A stretch of 47,471 nucleotides of DNA from assembly GCA_002419505.1 (NCBI GenBank), contig DIGF01000002.1, positions 1-47,471 of the forward strand, in the 5' to 3' direction. The DNA comes from Caryophanales bacterium UBA5729. GTDB lineage: Bacteria; Bacillota_I; Bacilli_A; Izemoplasmatales; Hujiaoplasmataceae. Positions within the stretch are counted from its first letter, which is position 1; every line of letters starts with the position of its first letter. The notes beneath the pieces were generated by a model. The model was not told where the DNA came from. It ran no database searches and was given only the letters and a program-made list of their open reading frames with translations. The position numbers were made by a program, and so were the translations under genes. Below, one piece after another: positions 34,958-42,605 of the stretch.

Positions 34958-36975
34958 TATTTTCCGCCTTTCACGTATTTTTTTTCTACTAATTTATTTA
35001 TTGATTCTTCGTCGCAAAGATTTGGTAAAGTCACTAGAGAGTTATTATCCTTACCATTATACTCTTCTACGGTTGAAATCGAGTTTTTCTGTCTAGCCCA
35101 AGCTCTTCTAGAAACTCCTGCCATAACATCAAATAACATTGCTGTTTTTAATATCTCATCTACTCTAGTTGAACCATCCAAAACCATACCATAACCGCCA
35201 TTAAGGACTTTGCCAATTCCTACTCCTCCGCCATTGTGAAGCGTCACTAAAGACATTCCTCTGGCAGCGTTGCCTAACGCCACATGTGTAGCCATATCTG
35301 CCATTATATTTGAACCGTCTTTAATATTTGAAGTTTCTCTAAACGGAGAGTCAGTTCCACCGGTATCGTGATGATCTCTTCCTAACATAACCGGACCGAT
35401 TTCCTTATTTCTAACCATCTCGTTAAATTTTAATGCGATTTTAAGTCTTCCATAAGCATCTTGATATAAAATTCTTGCTTTAGTTCCAACAACTAAACCA
35501 TTTTTCTTTGCATCTCTAATCCAATTGTGATTATCTAAATCTTGAAATCTTCGGTTTTTATCGATACAATCCATTGCGGCTTTATCCGTTTTATCTAAAT
35601 CTTCATCTTTTCGGCTTAAACATACCCATCTAAAAGGGCCATAACCATAATCAAATAATACAGGTCCCATTATATCTTCCACATAGGACGGCCAGATAAA
35701 ACCATCTAGATCATTTACACCATTTTTACAAATTTCCTTGATTCCACTATCGCTTATAGCCTTCATAAATGAATTCCCATAATCAAAAAAGTATGTTCCG
35801 TTATCAGTTATTTTTTTTATGGCTTGATAGTGTCTTTTTAAAGTATAATCAACTAATTTATTAAATTTTTGTTTGTCATTTTTTAGCAAATATGTTCTTT
35901 CATCAAAACTAATTCCCACCGGACAATATCCGCCATCATATACAGCATGACAACTTGTTTGATCACTTAATAAGTCAATGTGAATATTATTAGCGATTGC
36001 ATATTCCAATAAATCAACAATATTTCCGTGATAAGCAATCGCTCTAGGCATTTTCATAGAAATGTATTTTTGGGCTAAAACAAAAGTATCATGGGGTTCT
36101 TCAGTTATATCGTCAATCCAGCCTTGAGATTTTCTGGTTTCCACTCTTGAATAATCAACTTCCGCAATAATTCCTATAGCACCAGCAATTACAGCCGCTT
36201 TGCCTTGAGCCCCGCTCATTCCACCTAAACCTGATGAGACAAATAATTTGCCAGCTAAATTATCTTTTTCGGGAATTCCTAATTTCATCCTGCCTGCATT
36301 GAGCAAAGTTGAATACGTGCCATGAACAATGCCTTGTGGACCTATATACATCCAACCCCCAGCAGTCATTTGCCCATAATTAGCAACCCCTAGTGCTGAT
36401 GCCCGATTAAAATTATTAAGATTATCAAATTCTCCTATCATAAGTCCATTGGTAATAATCACTCTAGTTGATTGCTTGCTTGAAACAAATAAACCCAAGG
36501 GATGTCCTGACATAATAACCAATGTTTGTTCATCATTCATTATTTCCAAATACCTCATGACAAGATTATACTGCATCCAATTTTGAAATACACTTCCTGT
36601 CTCCCCGTAGGTAACTAATTCATATGGATAAAGTGCAATGTCAAAATCAAGGTTATTATCAATCATTACTTGAAAAGCCTTACCTTCGATACAATTACCC
36701 TTATATTCATTTATAGGTTTACCGAAAAGATTTCCTTCCGGCCTAAAACGATATCCATATATTTTTCCTAAACTCAAAAGTTCTTCAAGAAATTCTTCAG
36801 CTAACTCATCATGCCATTTTTTAGGAATGTATCTTAGCGCGTTTTTTAAAGCTAGTTCAGTTTCTTCTTTAGATAAAGTAAATTCACGTTTAGGAGCCCT
36901 TCGAATTCCTTTTTGAAAAGTTTTTTTGGGCGGTAAGTCAGAAAATATATTTTCTATATTAACTTGCTCAAACAT
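34957..36975 (-). CDS. hutU: urocanate hydratase (long form)
   Basis: Hydrates urocanate to imidazolonepropionate using tightly bound NAD+. At 672 residues it is longer than the approximately 555-residue enterobacterial or Bacillus enzyme and resembles the long type also seen in animals (UROC1, about 676; comparison from memory). The core motifs are intact: YGQMTAGGWMYIGPQGIVHG, SSGLGGMSGAQGKA, SDQTSCH and GRDHHDTGGTDSPFRETSN. The start overlaps the hutH stop by 8 nt, with AGAGGTGA upstream. Confidence 0.95.
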   Translation of the reverse strand: MFEQVNIENIFSDLPPKKTFQKGIRRAPKREFTLSKEETELALKNALRYIPKKWHDELAEEFLEELLSLGKIYGYRFRPEGNLFGKPINEYKGNCIEGKAFQVMIDNNLDFDIALYPYELVTYGETGSVFQNWMQYNLVMRYLEIMNDEQTLVIMSGHPLGLFVSSKQSTRVIITNGLMIGEFDNLNNFNRASALGVANYGQMTAGGWMYIGPQGIVHGTYSTLLNAGRMKLGIPEKDNLAGKLFVSSGLGGMSGAQGKAAVIAGAIGIIAEVDYSRVETRKSQGWIDDITEEPHDTFVLAQKYISMKMPRAIAYHGNIVDLLEYAIANNIHIDLLSDQTSCHAVYDGGYCPVGISFDERTYLLKNDKQKFNKLVDYTLKRHYQAIKKITDNGTYFFDYGNSFMKAISDSGIKEICKNGVNDLDGFIWPSYVEDIMGPVLFDYGYGPFRWVCLSRKDEDLDKTDKAAMDCIDKNRRFQDLDNHNWIRDAKKNGLVVGTKARILYQDAYGRLKIALKFNEMVRNKEIGPVMLGRDHHDTGGTDSPFRETSNIKDGSNIMADMATHVALGNAARGMSLVTLHNGGGVGIGKVLNGGYGMVLDGSTRVDEILKTAMLFDVMAGVSRRAWARQKNSISTVEEYNGKDNNSLVTLPNLCDEESINKLVEKKYVKGGK

Positions 36976-38488
36976 CTAATTCACCTCTTAAAATATCATT
37001 AAAATCTTCTCTTTTTGTGATTTTTTTGATTTTATGTATCTCTTTATACATTATTATGTCATCTTCTACAAAAGCAATATCTTTACGAATGTAATCATAA
37101 ACCCTTTTTGTGCTAAGACTCATATTATCAGGATTTCTAAACTCCACAGCTTGCAAACCGGTCATTAATTCCATAGCTAAAACACCATTGACATTATCAG
37201 CGATTTCTTTTGCTTTTCTAGCCGAAATTGTTCCCATGGAAACGTGATCTTCTTGATTAGCTGAAGAAGGAATAGAATCAACACTAGCGGGATGAGCTAA
37301 AACTTTATTCTCGCTAACTAATGATGCAGCGCTATATTGAACAATCATAAAACCTGAATTTATTCCTGGATTTTTAACTAAAAAAGGCGGCAAACCATTA
37401 CTTAAGTTTGCATTTACAAGTCTTTCAAGTCTTCTTTCGGAGATATTAGCTAATTCACTTAAAGCTATACCAAGAAAATCCATTGCTAAAGCCACTGGTT
37501 GACCGTGAAAGTTCCCAGCACTGACAACCTTAGAATCTTCCACAAAAACTAAGGGATTATCGGTTGCGGCATTCATTTCGCGTTCTAAAATATTTTTTGC
37601 GTATTCAATAACATCTAGTGAAGCTCCGATTACCTGCGGTGAACATCTAAGGGAATAAGCGTCTTGAACTCTCTTTTCGCCTTGTTTGGTAGTTAGTTTT
37701 GAATTTTCAAGAATTTTCTTCATCAATTTAGCTATTTTAATCTGTCCAATTTGATTTCTAACTTCATGAATTTTACCATCAAAAACATCAGTTATGCCGT
37801 TCAAAGCTTCCATTGTTATCGCCAGATTAAACATAGATAGGTTAATAAGATCGTATGCCTCTAGTAGAGTTAGTACACCTACAGAAGTCATTGCTTGTGT
37901 TCCGTTTATCAGCGATAATCCTTCTTTAGCTTCTAAGCATTCAAGCGGTTTAATTTTCGCTAGTTTCAATGCGTCTTTTGCAGCCATGATTTTTCCTTCA
38001 AACATAGCTTCACCCAAACCAATTATCGGTAAAGCCATATGGCTTAATGGAGCTAAATCGCCACTTGCTCCTAAACTACCTTTTGAATAAACAACGGGTA
38101 TCATATCTTTATTTAAAAATTCGACCATTTTTTCTATTACTTCTAGCCTAATTCCACTATTACCTTTTATAAGAGCGTTCACTCTTAGTAAAAGCATTCC
38201 TCTAACTATTTCTTTATCGAAAACTTCTCCTACACCACAAGCATGACTTTTTATTAAGTTTTCCTGTAATTTACTTAAATTTTCTTTATCTATCGAAACA
38301 TCTGATAATCTACCAAAACCGGTGTTAATTCCATAAGTTGGTATTTCAGATTCAATAACTTTTTCTACATAATCACGAGCAACATTTACTTTTGCTTTAC
38401 TAGATTCATCAATTTCTACCTTTTCATAATTTAAGACAATTTTTTTAAAACCCAATAAATCTAAATTTGAACCGTTAATAACCATCAT
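36968..38488 (-). CDS. hutH: histidine ammonia-lyase
   Basis: Deaminates histidine to urocanate. The 506-residue protein carries the self-processing MIO tripeptide Ala141-Ser142-Gly143 in GSLGASGDLAPLSH, plus TGFG near residue 57. It is first of the seven-gene operon. The codon just upstream of the ATG at 38488 is an in-frame TAG, so no longer start exists. The ribosome binding site is weak (CGGATATTAG); the better AAAGGAG sequence (38522-38528) is too far upstream to serve it. Confidence 0.95.
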   Translation of the reverse strand: MMVINGSNLDLLGFKKIVLNYEKVEIDESSKAKVNVARDYVEKVIESEIPTYGINTGFGRLSDVSIDKENLSKLQENLIKSHACGVGEVFDKEIVRGMLLLRVNALIKGNSGIRLEVIEKMVEFLNKDMIPVVYSKGSLGASGDLAPLSHMALPIIGLGEAMFEGKIMAAKDALKLAKIKPLECLEAKEGLSLINGTQAMTSVGVLTLLEAYDLINLSMFNLAITMEALNGITDVFDGKIHEVRNQIGQIKIAKLMKKILENSKLTTKQGEKRVQDAYSLRCSPQVIGASLDVIEYAKNILEREMNAATDNPLVFVEDSKVVSAGNFHGQPVALAMDFLGIALSELANISERRLERLVNANLSNGLPPFLVKNPGINSGFMIVQYSAASLVSENKVLAHPASVDSIPSSANQEDHVSMGTISARKAKEIADNVNGVLAMELMTGLQAVEFRNPDNMSLSTKRVYDYIRKDIAFVEDDIIMYKEIHKIKKITKREDFNDILRGELDV

Positions 38489-38551
38489 CTAATATCCGAC
38501 TAGAAAAAATACTAATCAGTACTCCTTTCATAAGCTCTTTCTCTACCATCT

Positions 38552-38589
38552 ATTATAAAAGTTTATAGGTTTAAAGTAAAGCGTTTTCA
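38552..38589 (-). promoter_or_regulatory. histidine operon promoter with a cre-like element
   Basis: On the minus strand TTTACT (38575-38580), a 17-nt spacer and TATAAT (38552-38557) form the promoter, leaving a leader of about 57 nt. TGAAAACGCTTTAC (38576-38589) matches 12 of 14 bases of the CcpA cre consensus and overlaps the -35 box. It shares TG-AA-CGCTTTA with the element at the ornithine operon. Confidence 0.5.
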
Positions 38590-38598
38590 GGACAAAGA

Positions 38599-38627
38599 AA
38601 AAATAAAAAGCGACTAAAAAAGTCGCT
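38599..38627 (-). terminator. terminator after tRNA-Lys
   Basis: On the minus strand the stem AGCGACT / AGTCGCT (38621-38627 / 38609-38615) is followed by TTTTTATTTTTT, separating the tRNA from the histidine operon promoter. Confidence 0.85.
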
Positions 38628-38637
38628 AATAAACATA

Positions 38638-38713
38638 TGGTGCGCCATCACGGACTCGAACCGGGGACCCAATGATTAAGAGTCATTTGCTCTACCAACT
38701 GAGCTAATGGCGC
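38638..38713 (-). tRNA. tRNA-Lys (anticodon CTT)
   Basis: The minus strand gives a complete cloverleaf: acceptor GCGCCAT / ATGGCGC, D-arm with AGCTCAGTTGGTAGAGC, anticodon stem AATGA / TCATT around loop CTCTTAA (anticodon CTT), T-arm with GGTTCGAGTCC, and an encoded 3' CCA. It reads AAG codons. It is a lone tRNA gene with its own terminator. Confidence 0.96.
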
Positions 38714-38759
38714 ATGCATAAATATCATAAACTAAAAGATGATTTTTGTAAACAAAAAA

Positions 38760-39281
38760 TTATTGGTTTTTAATAAATTTTTCAACATTTTCATATCTTA
38801 CAAAATGAATTCCGTTAACCTTGTCTTCTTCTTTAACTATAACCGTATCACTTTCATTAAGATAATGAATTATTCTTTTACAGGAAGGATAGATCACAAC
38901 AATCTTTACTAAATTGCTTAATTCATCTTTAAGATCGATAAATTCCTTTGAATTATCAATAAAAATCGGTTTAGTCTTCCTTGTCCATTGCTGAGGTGAT
39001 TGATTAACTATCCATTTTTCTGAATTAGTGATAATAAATTCATATTCTGCTTTTGATTTCACGATTTTCAATAAGTATTTAAGATGCGAATCGCAGATTT
39101 CAATATGGTAAATCTCGTCACGGCCAAAAACCTTAAATTCCGACTCTGGCTTTAATTGTTGTAAACTCTTTGCAATTTTTTTTATCGAATTAAAATATTC
39201 TGCTTTAACTAAAACACTGGCCAAAGCTACTAAAACAGCAAATATACCGGCTCCAATAAGAAATATTTCAAAATTTCCCAT
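38760..39281 (-). CDS. membrane-anchored protein of unknown function
   Basis: I do not recognise this 173-residue protein. It has one N-terminal TM helix (about 4-26, IFLIGAGIFAVLVALASVLV) and then a soluble alpha/beta domain. That domain includes ICDSHLKYLLKIV, a WIVNQSPQQW stretch, IVVIYPSCKRIIHYLNESD and a C-terminal GIHFVRYENVEKF. The last two blocks are faintly like nuclease- or NERD-type domains, but no catalytic set is convincing. AGAGGAG precedes the ATG, so it is a real gene. It is expressed separately, between the tRNA and the flavin lipoprotein gene. Confidence 0.75.
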   Translation of the reverse strand: MGNFEIFLIGAGIFAVLVALASVLVKAEYFNSIKKIAKSLQQLKPESEFKVFGRDEIYHIEICDSHLKYLLKIVKSKAEYEFIITNSEKWIVNQSPQQWTRKTKPIFIDNSKEFIDLKDELSNLVKIVVIYPSCKRIIHYLNESDTVIVKEEDKVNGIHFVRYENVEKFIKNQ

Positions 39282-39349
39282 AATACAACTCCTCTACGTT
39301 TTTAAATATAATAACTTTAAATATATTTTTAGTCAAGAAATTAGAAAAG

Positions 39350-39380
39350 AAAAGAAAAAAGTTGTTGATTCCTCAACAAC
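39350..39380 (-). terminator. terminator of the lipoprotein gene
   Basis: On the minus strand the stem GTTGTTGA / TCAACAAC with a 4-nt loop is followed by TTTTTTCTTTTC. Confidence 0.88.
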
Positions 39381-39403
39381 TTTTATACTGTATTAAGTTT
39401 TAA

Positions 39404-40459
39404 TTATTCAGCCATTTTTGCAAATAAATCTGCAAGTAAATTATAATAACTTTGTGAACGTACTGTTACACCAGCTAAATCATCAAGTAAAGTAGTTCCA
39501 TCTAATGTAGCACCACGATCGTTAAGAGCTGCTAAATTTTCATTCCAACCATTTGCTTCTACCCATTCAGTAACCAAAGCAACTTGTTGAAACCATTCTA
39601 ATTTGTTGTTTTCTTCTAACCAAGTTTGGTATTCTTCGATTGTTGGAGTTTCATCAACAGCGATGTATGCTGCCCAATGCATCTTATATTCGAAACCTAA
39701 TTCTTGTTTAGTTTGTTCTCTCCATGCAAATGTTCCAGCAGTTGTATCAGGAGTTCCCTGAAGAACGTCGATCAATAAATCCGAGAAATTTCCATCAGCA
39801 TCAACAGTCATAGTCGCGATGTATAGATCGTCTTGAGATGTGTAGATAGCTTGCATTTTTCCTTCAATTGCTAATTGAACTGCAGCAGCCGCTAAAGCTG
39901 TATACCCACCGTCTTTAATAGTGACGCCACTAACGTTGTCAATAAAGTTTGAAGCATCAACTGTAACAGAATCAACACCATTTTCTAACAAGTAAGCTTC
40001 AATTAAAGCAGCTTGTTGATGCCATTCGTTTTTGTTGTTAGCAGTTAACCACGCTTGATACTCTTCAATCGTTGGTGTTTCATCGATAGCTGCATATGCT
40101 GACCAATGCATCTTGTATTCGAAACCTAAGTCTTTCTTGCTTAAAGCATTGAAATTGAAAGAATAAACTAAAGTCTCAGCATTTTGAGTTCTTGTCCCTT
40201 GAATACAATCGATAAAGAAACCTACGATTTCATCATTTTCAATTGTAACAGTGACAGTGGTAACCATAGGTGTATTGTAGTGAACACCAACTTCGTAAGC
40301 TGTGAATTCTCCGTCTGCTACGAATTCTCTAGGAGCTTCTGTTGTAGGTGCTTGTGTTGTTGGCGCCTGTGTTGTTGGCGCTAAAGTTGTATTGCCGTTA
40401 CATCCAGCTACGACTGCAAGTGTAACTAAGGCAACAAATAATAACATAAATTTTTTCAT
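39404..40459 (-). CDS. lipoprotein with two tandem FMN-binding-like domains
   Basis: The 351-residue exported lipoprotein has a signal peptide ending in lipobox VVAGC (Cys20) and then a Thr/Pro linker of repeated APTTQ units (27-43). Two homologous repeats follow: each has an LGFEYKMHW block (111-119 and 254-262), ETPTIEEYQ, and a final Asp-x-x-x-Gly-Val-Thr site (DNVSGVT, Thr180; DDLAGVT, Thr332) followed by a Tyr. The site resembles the Dxx(S/T)GA(S/T) flavin-attachment motif used by ApbE, with Val for Ala as in this locus's own RnfG. The layout resembles Listeria PplA. It is preceded by its own promoter, 95 nt after rnfB. Confidence 0.82.
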   Translation of the reverse strand: MKKFMLLFVALVTLAVVAGCNGNTTLAPTTQAPTTQAPTTEAPREFVADGEFTAYEVGVHYNTPMVTTVTVTIENDEIVGFFIDCIQGTRTQNAETLVYSFNFNALSKKDLGFEYKMHWSAYAAIDETPTIEEYQAWLTANNKNEWHQQAALIEAYLLENGVDSVTVDASNFIDNVSGVTIKDGGYTALAAAAVQLAIEGKMQAIYTSQDDLYIATMTVDADGNFSDLLIDVLQGTPDTTAGTFAWREQTKQELGFEYKMHWAAYIAVDETPTIEEYQTWLEENNKLEWFQQVALVTEWVEANGWNENLAALNDRGATLDGTTLLDDLAGVTVRSQSYYNLLADLFAKMAE

Positions 40460-40497
40460 TTTATATCTCCTCCATTTCTTTTCATCGTAAGATGTAA

Positions 40498-40558
40498 ATT
40501 ATAACGTAAAATCGCAAATTAAACAACCATTATTTTTCAAATGAAAGCGATTTTTTAC
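40498..40558 (-). promoter_or_regulatory. promoter and inverted repeat between rnfB and the lipoprotein gene
   Basis: On the minus strand TTGTTT (40521-40526), a 17-nt spacer and TATAAT (40498-40503) form a likely lipoprotein promoter. AAAATCGC (40508-40515) and GCGATTTT (40547-40554) form an 8-bp inverted repeat with a 31-nt gap. A partial cre-like TGAAAGCGATTTTT (40542-40555) overlaps it. No intrinsic terminator is seen after rnfB, so read-through is possible. Confidence 0.45.
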
Positions 40559-40842
40559 TTATTTTTAAAATAATTATCTAAATATTCTTGAAGTGCTGGG
40601 ACAGCTTCTTTTTTTATCGGTTTACAATCCAAAATTTTACTTTCTTTATTCAATAAACTAATAGCCATCTCTTTACAACCCGGATGTCCGCAAGCTCCGC
40701 AATTATATCTTGGCAAAAGATTTACCACTTCATCGATTGAAGGATCTTCTTCTACATAGAAAACTTTAGCAACTAGATTGATTAATATTCCTAAAACAAA
40801 ACCTAAAGCGGATAGTACAATCGCTGGCAAAAGTATTTCCAT
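40555..40842 (-). CDS. rnfB: RnfB, short form with one FeS cluster domain
   Basis: The electron-entry subunit of the Rnf complex. Only 95 residues: one N-terminal TM (about 5-25) and one four-Cys [4Fe-4S] domain (Cys48, Cys51, Cys56, Cys73 in YNCGACGHPGC and ILDCK). The ferredoxin domains that follow in usual RnfB proteins (about 190 residues in E. coli, more in clostridia) are missing, and no ferredoxin-like sequence lies in any frame downstream. Co-directional with rnfA and overlapping its stop by one base. Function as the normal electron entry point is therefore uncertain. Confidence 0.9.
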   Translation of the reverse strand: MEILLPAIVLSALGFVLGILINLVAKVFYVEEDPSIDEVVNLLPRYNCGACGHPGCKEMAISLLNKESKILDCKPIKKEAVPALQEYLDNYFKNK

Positions 40843-41417
40843 TAGATTATTCCTCCGAATCTAGAGAAAATAATTGCTAAAATTGCCGCAATAATTAGCG
40901 CTATAGGAGCTCCTTTAAACGCTTTTGGAACTGGAGAATAATCAAGTTTTTCTCTCATCATTGAGAAAATATACATTACAAATAAGAAACCTAGTCCGAT
41001 AAAAGTAGTATAAACAAGCATTTCAATAAAATTATGTTCTTTAGAAATATTTAATATCGCAACCCCTAAAACCGCACAGTTTGTAGTTATTAAAGGTAAG
41101 TAAATACCCAAAGCTTTATAAAGTGCAGGGGACACTTTTTTAAGGAATATCTCCACCATTTGCACTAGAGAAGCGATTACTAAAATAAACATTATCGTTC
41201 TCATATATTGAATGTTGAAAGCCTCTAAAACATACTTATAAAGCAACCAAGTCACTGAACTAGATATTAACATGACAAAGATAACAGCCATACCCATTCC
41301 TAGAGCAGAACTCCTTTTTGTAGATACTCCTAAGAAAGGACAAATACCTAAGAACTGGGTTAAGATAATATTTTCGATTATAAATGCTGAGAAAGCTATC
41401 ATTATCAAATTATCCAT
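40842..41417 (-). CDS. rnfA: RnfA, Rnf complex membrane subunit
   Basis: The 191-residue integral membrane subunit has 6 TM helices and the signature IIENIILTQFLGICPFLGV in TM1. A second conserved half (GIYLPLITTNCAVLGVAIL) is related to RnfE in inverted topology. In studied Rnf complexes RnfA and RnfE together hold a cluster in the membrane. It overlaps rnfE by 8 nt. Confidence 0.97.
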   Translation of the reverse strand: MDNLIMIAFSAFIIENIILTQFLGICPFLGVSTKRSSALGMGMAVIFVMLISSSVTWLLYKYVLEAFNIQYMRTIMFILVIASLVQMVEIFLKKVSPALYKALGIYLPLITTNCAVLGVAILNISKEHNFIEMLVYTTFIGLGFLFVMYIFSMMREKLDYSPVPKAFKGAPIALIIAAILAIIFSRFGGII

Positions 41418-42078
41418 TATTTGTCACTTCCTTTGCTAATTTATTTTTATGATTATTTGCAATTGCAGTAATTGCAGCAAGGATTAATCCGAATGACAAG
41501 AATGCTCCTACAGGTTGAACAAACATTGCAATTGGTTGTATTTTTAAAAAGTCAAATACGAAAACAAGATTAAGTTGTAGGTTACCCCAAATGGTGAGTG
41601 TACCTTTTCCTAAAAATTCTCTAAATACGCTAATTAACATGATTGCAAAACCGTAACCTAATGCCATTCCCGCTCCATCTATCAAAGAGTCAACCGGTTT
41701 ATTTTCAGATGCAAAGGCTTCTGCTCTTCCGAGAATTATACAGTTAACAACAATCAAAGGAATGAAAACACCTAATGAACGGTATAAGTCAATAACATAA
41801 GCGTTCATAACCATTTCAACAATTGTAACTAAAGTTGCTATAACAACAATATAAACAGGGATTCTAACAGGTTTCACAAGTTCTGATAACTTCTTATTGC
41901 TCATTATTAGTGAAATAATAAAGTTTGATAATACGAGAACAAAGAAAACCGCTAAAGTCATTCCAATTGCATTTTCTAAAGATGTAGTAACAGCAAGTGA
42001 AGGACAAAGCCCTAATAAAGCAACAAATAGAGGGTTTTCTTTAATAATACCTTTTAGAAAATTATCTCTTTTATTCAC
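41410..42078 (-). CDS. rnfE: RnfE, Rnf complex membrane subunit
   Basis: The 222-residue membrane subunit has 6 TM helices. It carries NPLFVALLGLCPSLAVTT at the N terminus and LGVFIPLIVVNCIILGRAE in the middle, the RnfE/NqrD counterpart of the RnfA motifs. The start overlaps rnfG by 8 nt and the stop overlaps rnfA by 8 nt, so the block is translationally coupled. Confidence 0.97.
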   Translation of the reverse strand: MNKRDNFLKGIIKENPLFVALLGLCPSLAVTTSLENAIGMTLAVFFVLVLSNFIISLIMSNKKLSELVKPVRIPVYIVVIATLVTIVEMVMNAYVIDLYRSLGVFIPLIVVNCIILGRAEAFASENKPVDSLIDGAGMALGYGFAIMLISVFREFLGKGTLTIWGNLQLNLVFVFDFLKIQPIAMFVQPVGAFLSFGLILAAITAIANNHKNKLAKEVTNNG

Positions 42079-42604
42079 CTAAACCACCCCCAAAATCTGA
42101 TTCCACTCTTTGACTTACTAAAGTAAAGCATTGTTTAATAGCATTCGATGTGACTGTCACACCGGCAACTGAATCGAAATTTGAAAGATCGAGTATTTCT
42201 GACACTTTGAAATCATTATCAACAATATCAGCTCCAAAACCAGTACTTTCTTGGTGATTTACTACCTTGTATCCCTCAACGCTTAAATCATTGTTTACAG
42301 CAATTAGCATTTGCACATCAGTGCTTGAACTATATCCTGAAGCTGCAACGGTATAAACTAGCGATAAGATTGTGTCAGTACCTTTTTCTTTTAAAATATA
42401 AATTGTACCAAACGCTCCATTACCTTGAACTTCTGATAAGTCATAATTTTCTAAAGCATAAAACTCAGCTAACGCAGCGTATTTAATTTTATTTTCTTCT
42501 TCAGCAATTTTTGGTGCTGTGAAGTAATTTACTACGGCTAATAATAATCCACAGACAAGACCAATGGTAAGAAGTACTAAACCGGAAATAAGACCTTTAT
42601 TCAT
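42071..42604 (-). CDS. rnfG: RnfG, FMN-binding subunit
   Basis: The 177-residue subunit has one N-terminal TM (about 5-28) and an outer FMN-binding domain. The flavin-attachment site is in FDSVAGVTVTS (Thr150); the usual GAT is GVT here. ApbE, the flavin transferase needed, is not in the window. It starts 1 nt after the extra FMN-protein gene and overlaps rnfE. Confidence 0.94.
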   Translation of the reverse strand: MNKGLISGLVLLTIGLVCGLLLAVVNYFTAPKIAEEENKIKYAALAEFYALENYDLSEVQGNGAFGTIYILKEKGTDTILSLVYTVAASGYSSSTDVQMLIAVNNDLSVEGYKVVNHQESTGFGADIVDNDFKVSEILDLSNFDSVAGVTVTSNAIKQCFTLVSQRVESDFGGGLGE

Positions 42605-42605
42605 A

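Noticed and set aside
38475..38531. An 18-codon upstream ORF (starts MKGVLISIF) overlapping the hutH start, considered as a histidine leader peptide
   Set aside because: It has no His codons and no alternative terminator/antiterminator pair in the leader. Its ribosome binding site is weak. Coupling to hutH is possible but unsupported.
40334..40384. Short tandem DNA repeat, considered as a CRISPR or intergenic repeat
   Set aside because: It encodes the APTTQ repeats of the lipoprotein linker and has no spacer structure.
40460..40554. Frameshifted remainder of RnfB after its stop codon
   Set aside because: No CxxCxxC-type sequence is readable in any minus-strand frame here, and a promoter plus lipoprotein gene follow, so the short RnfB looks genuine.
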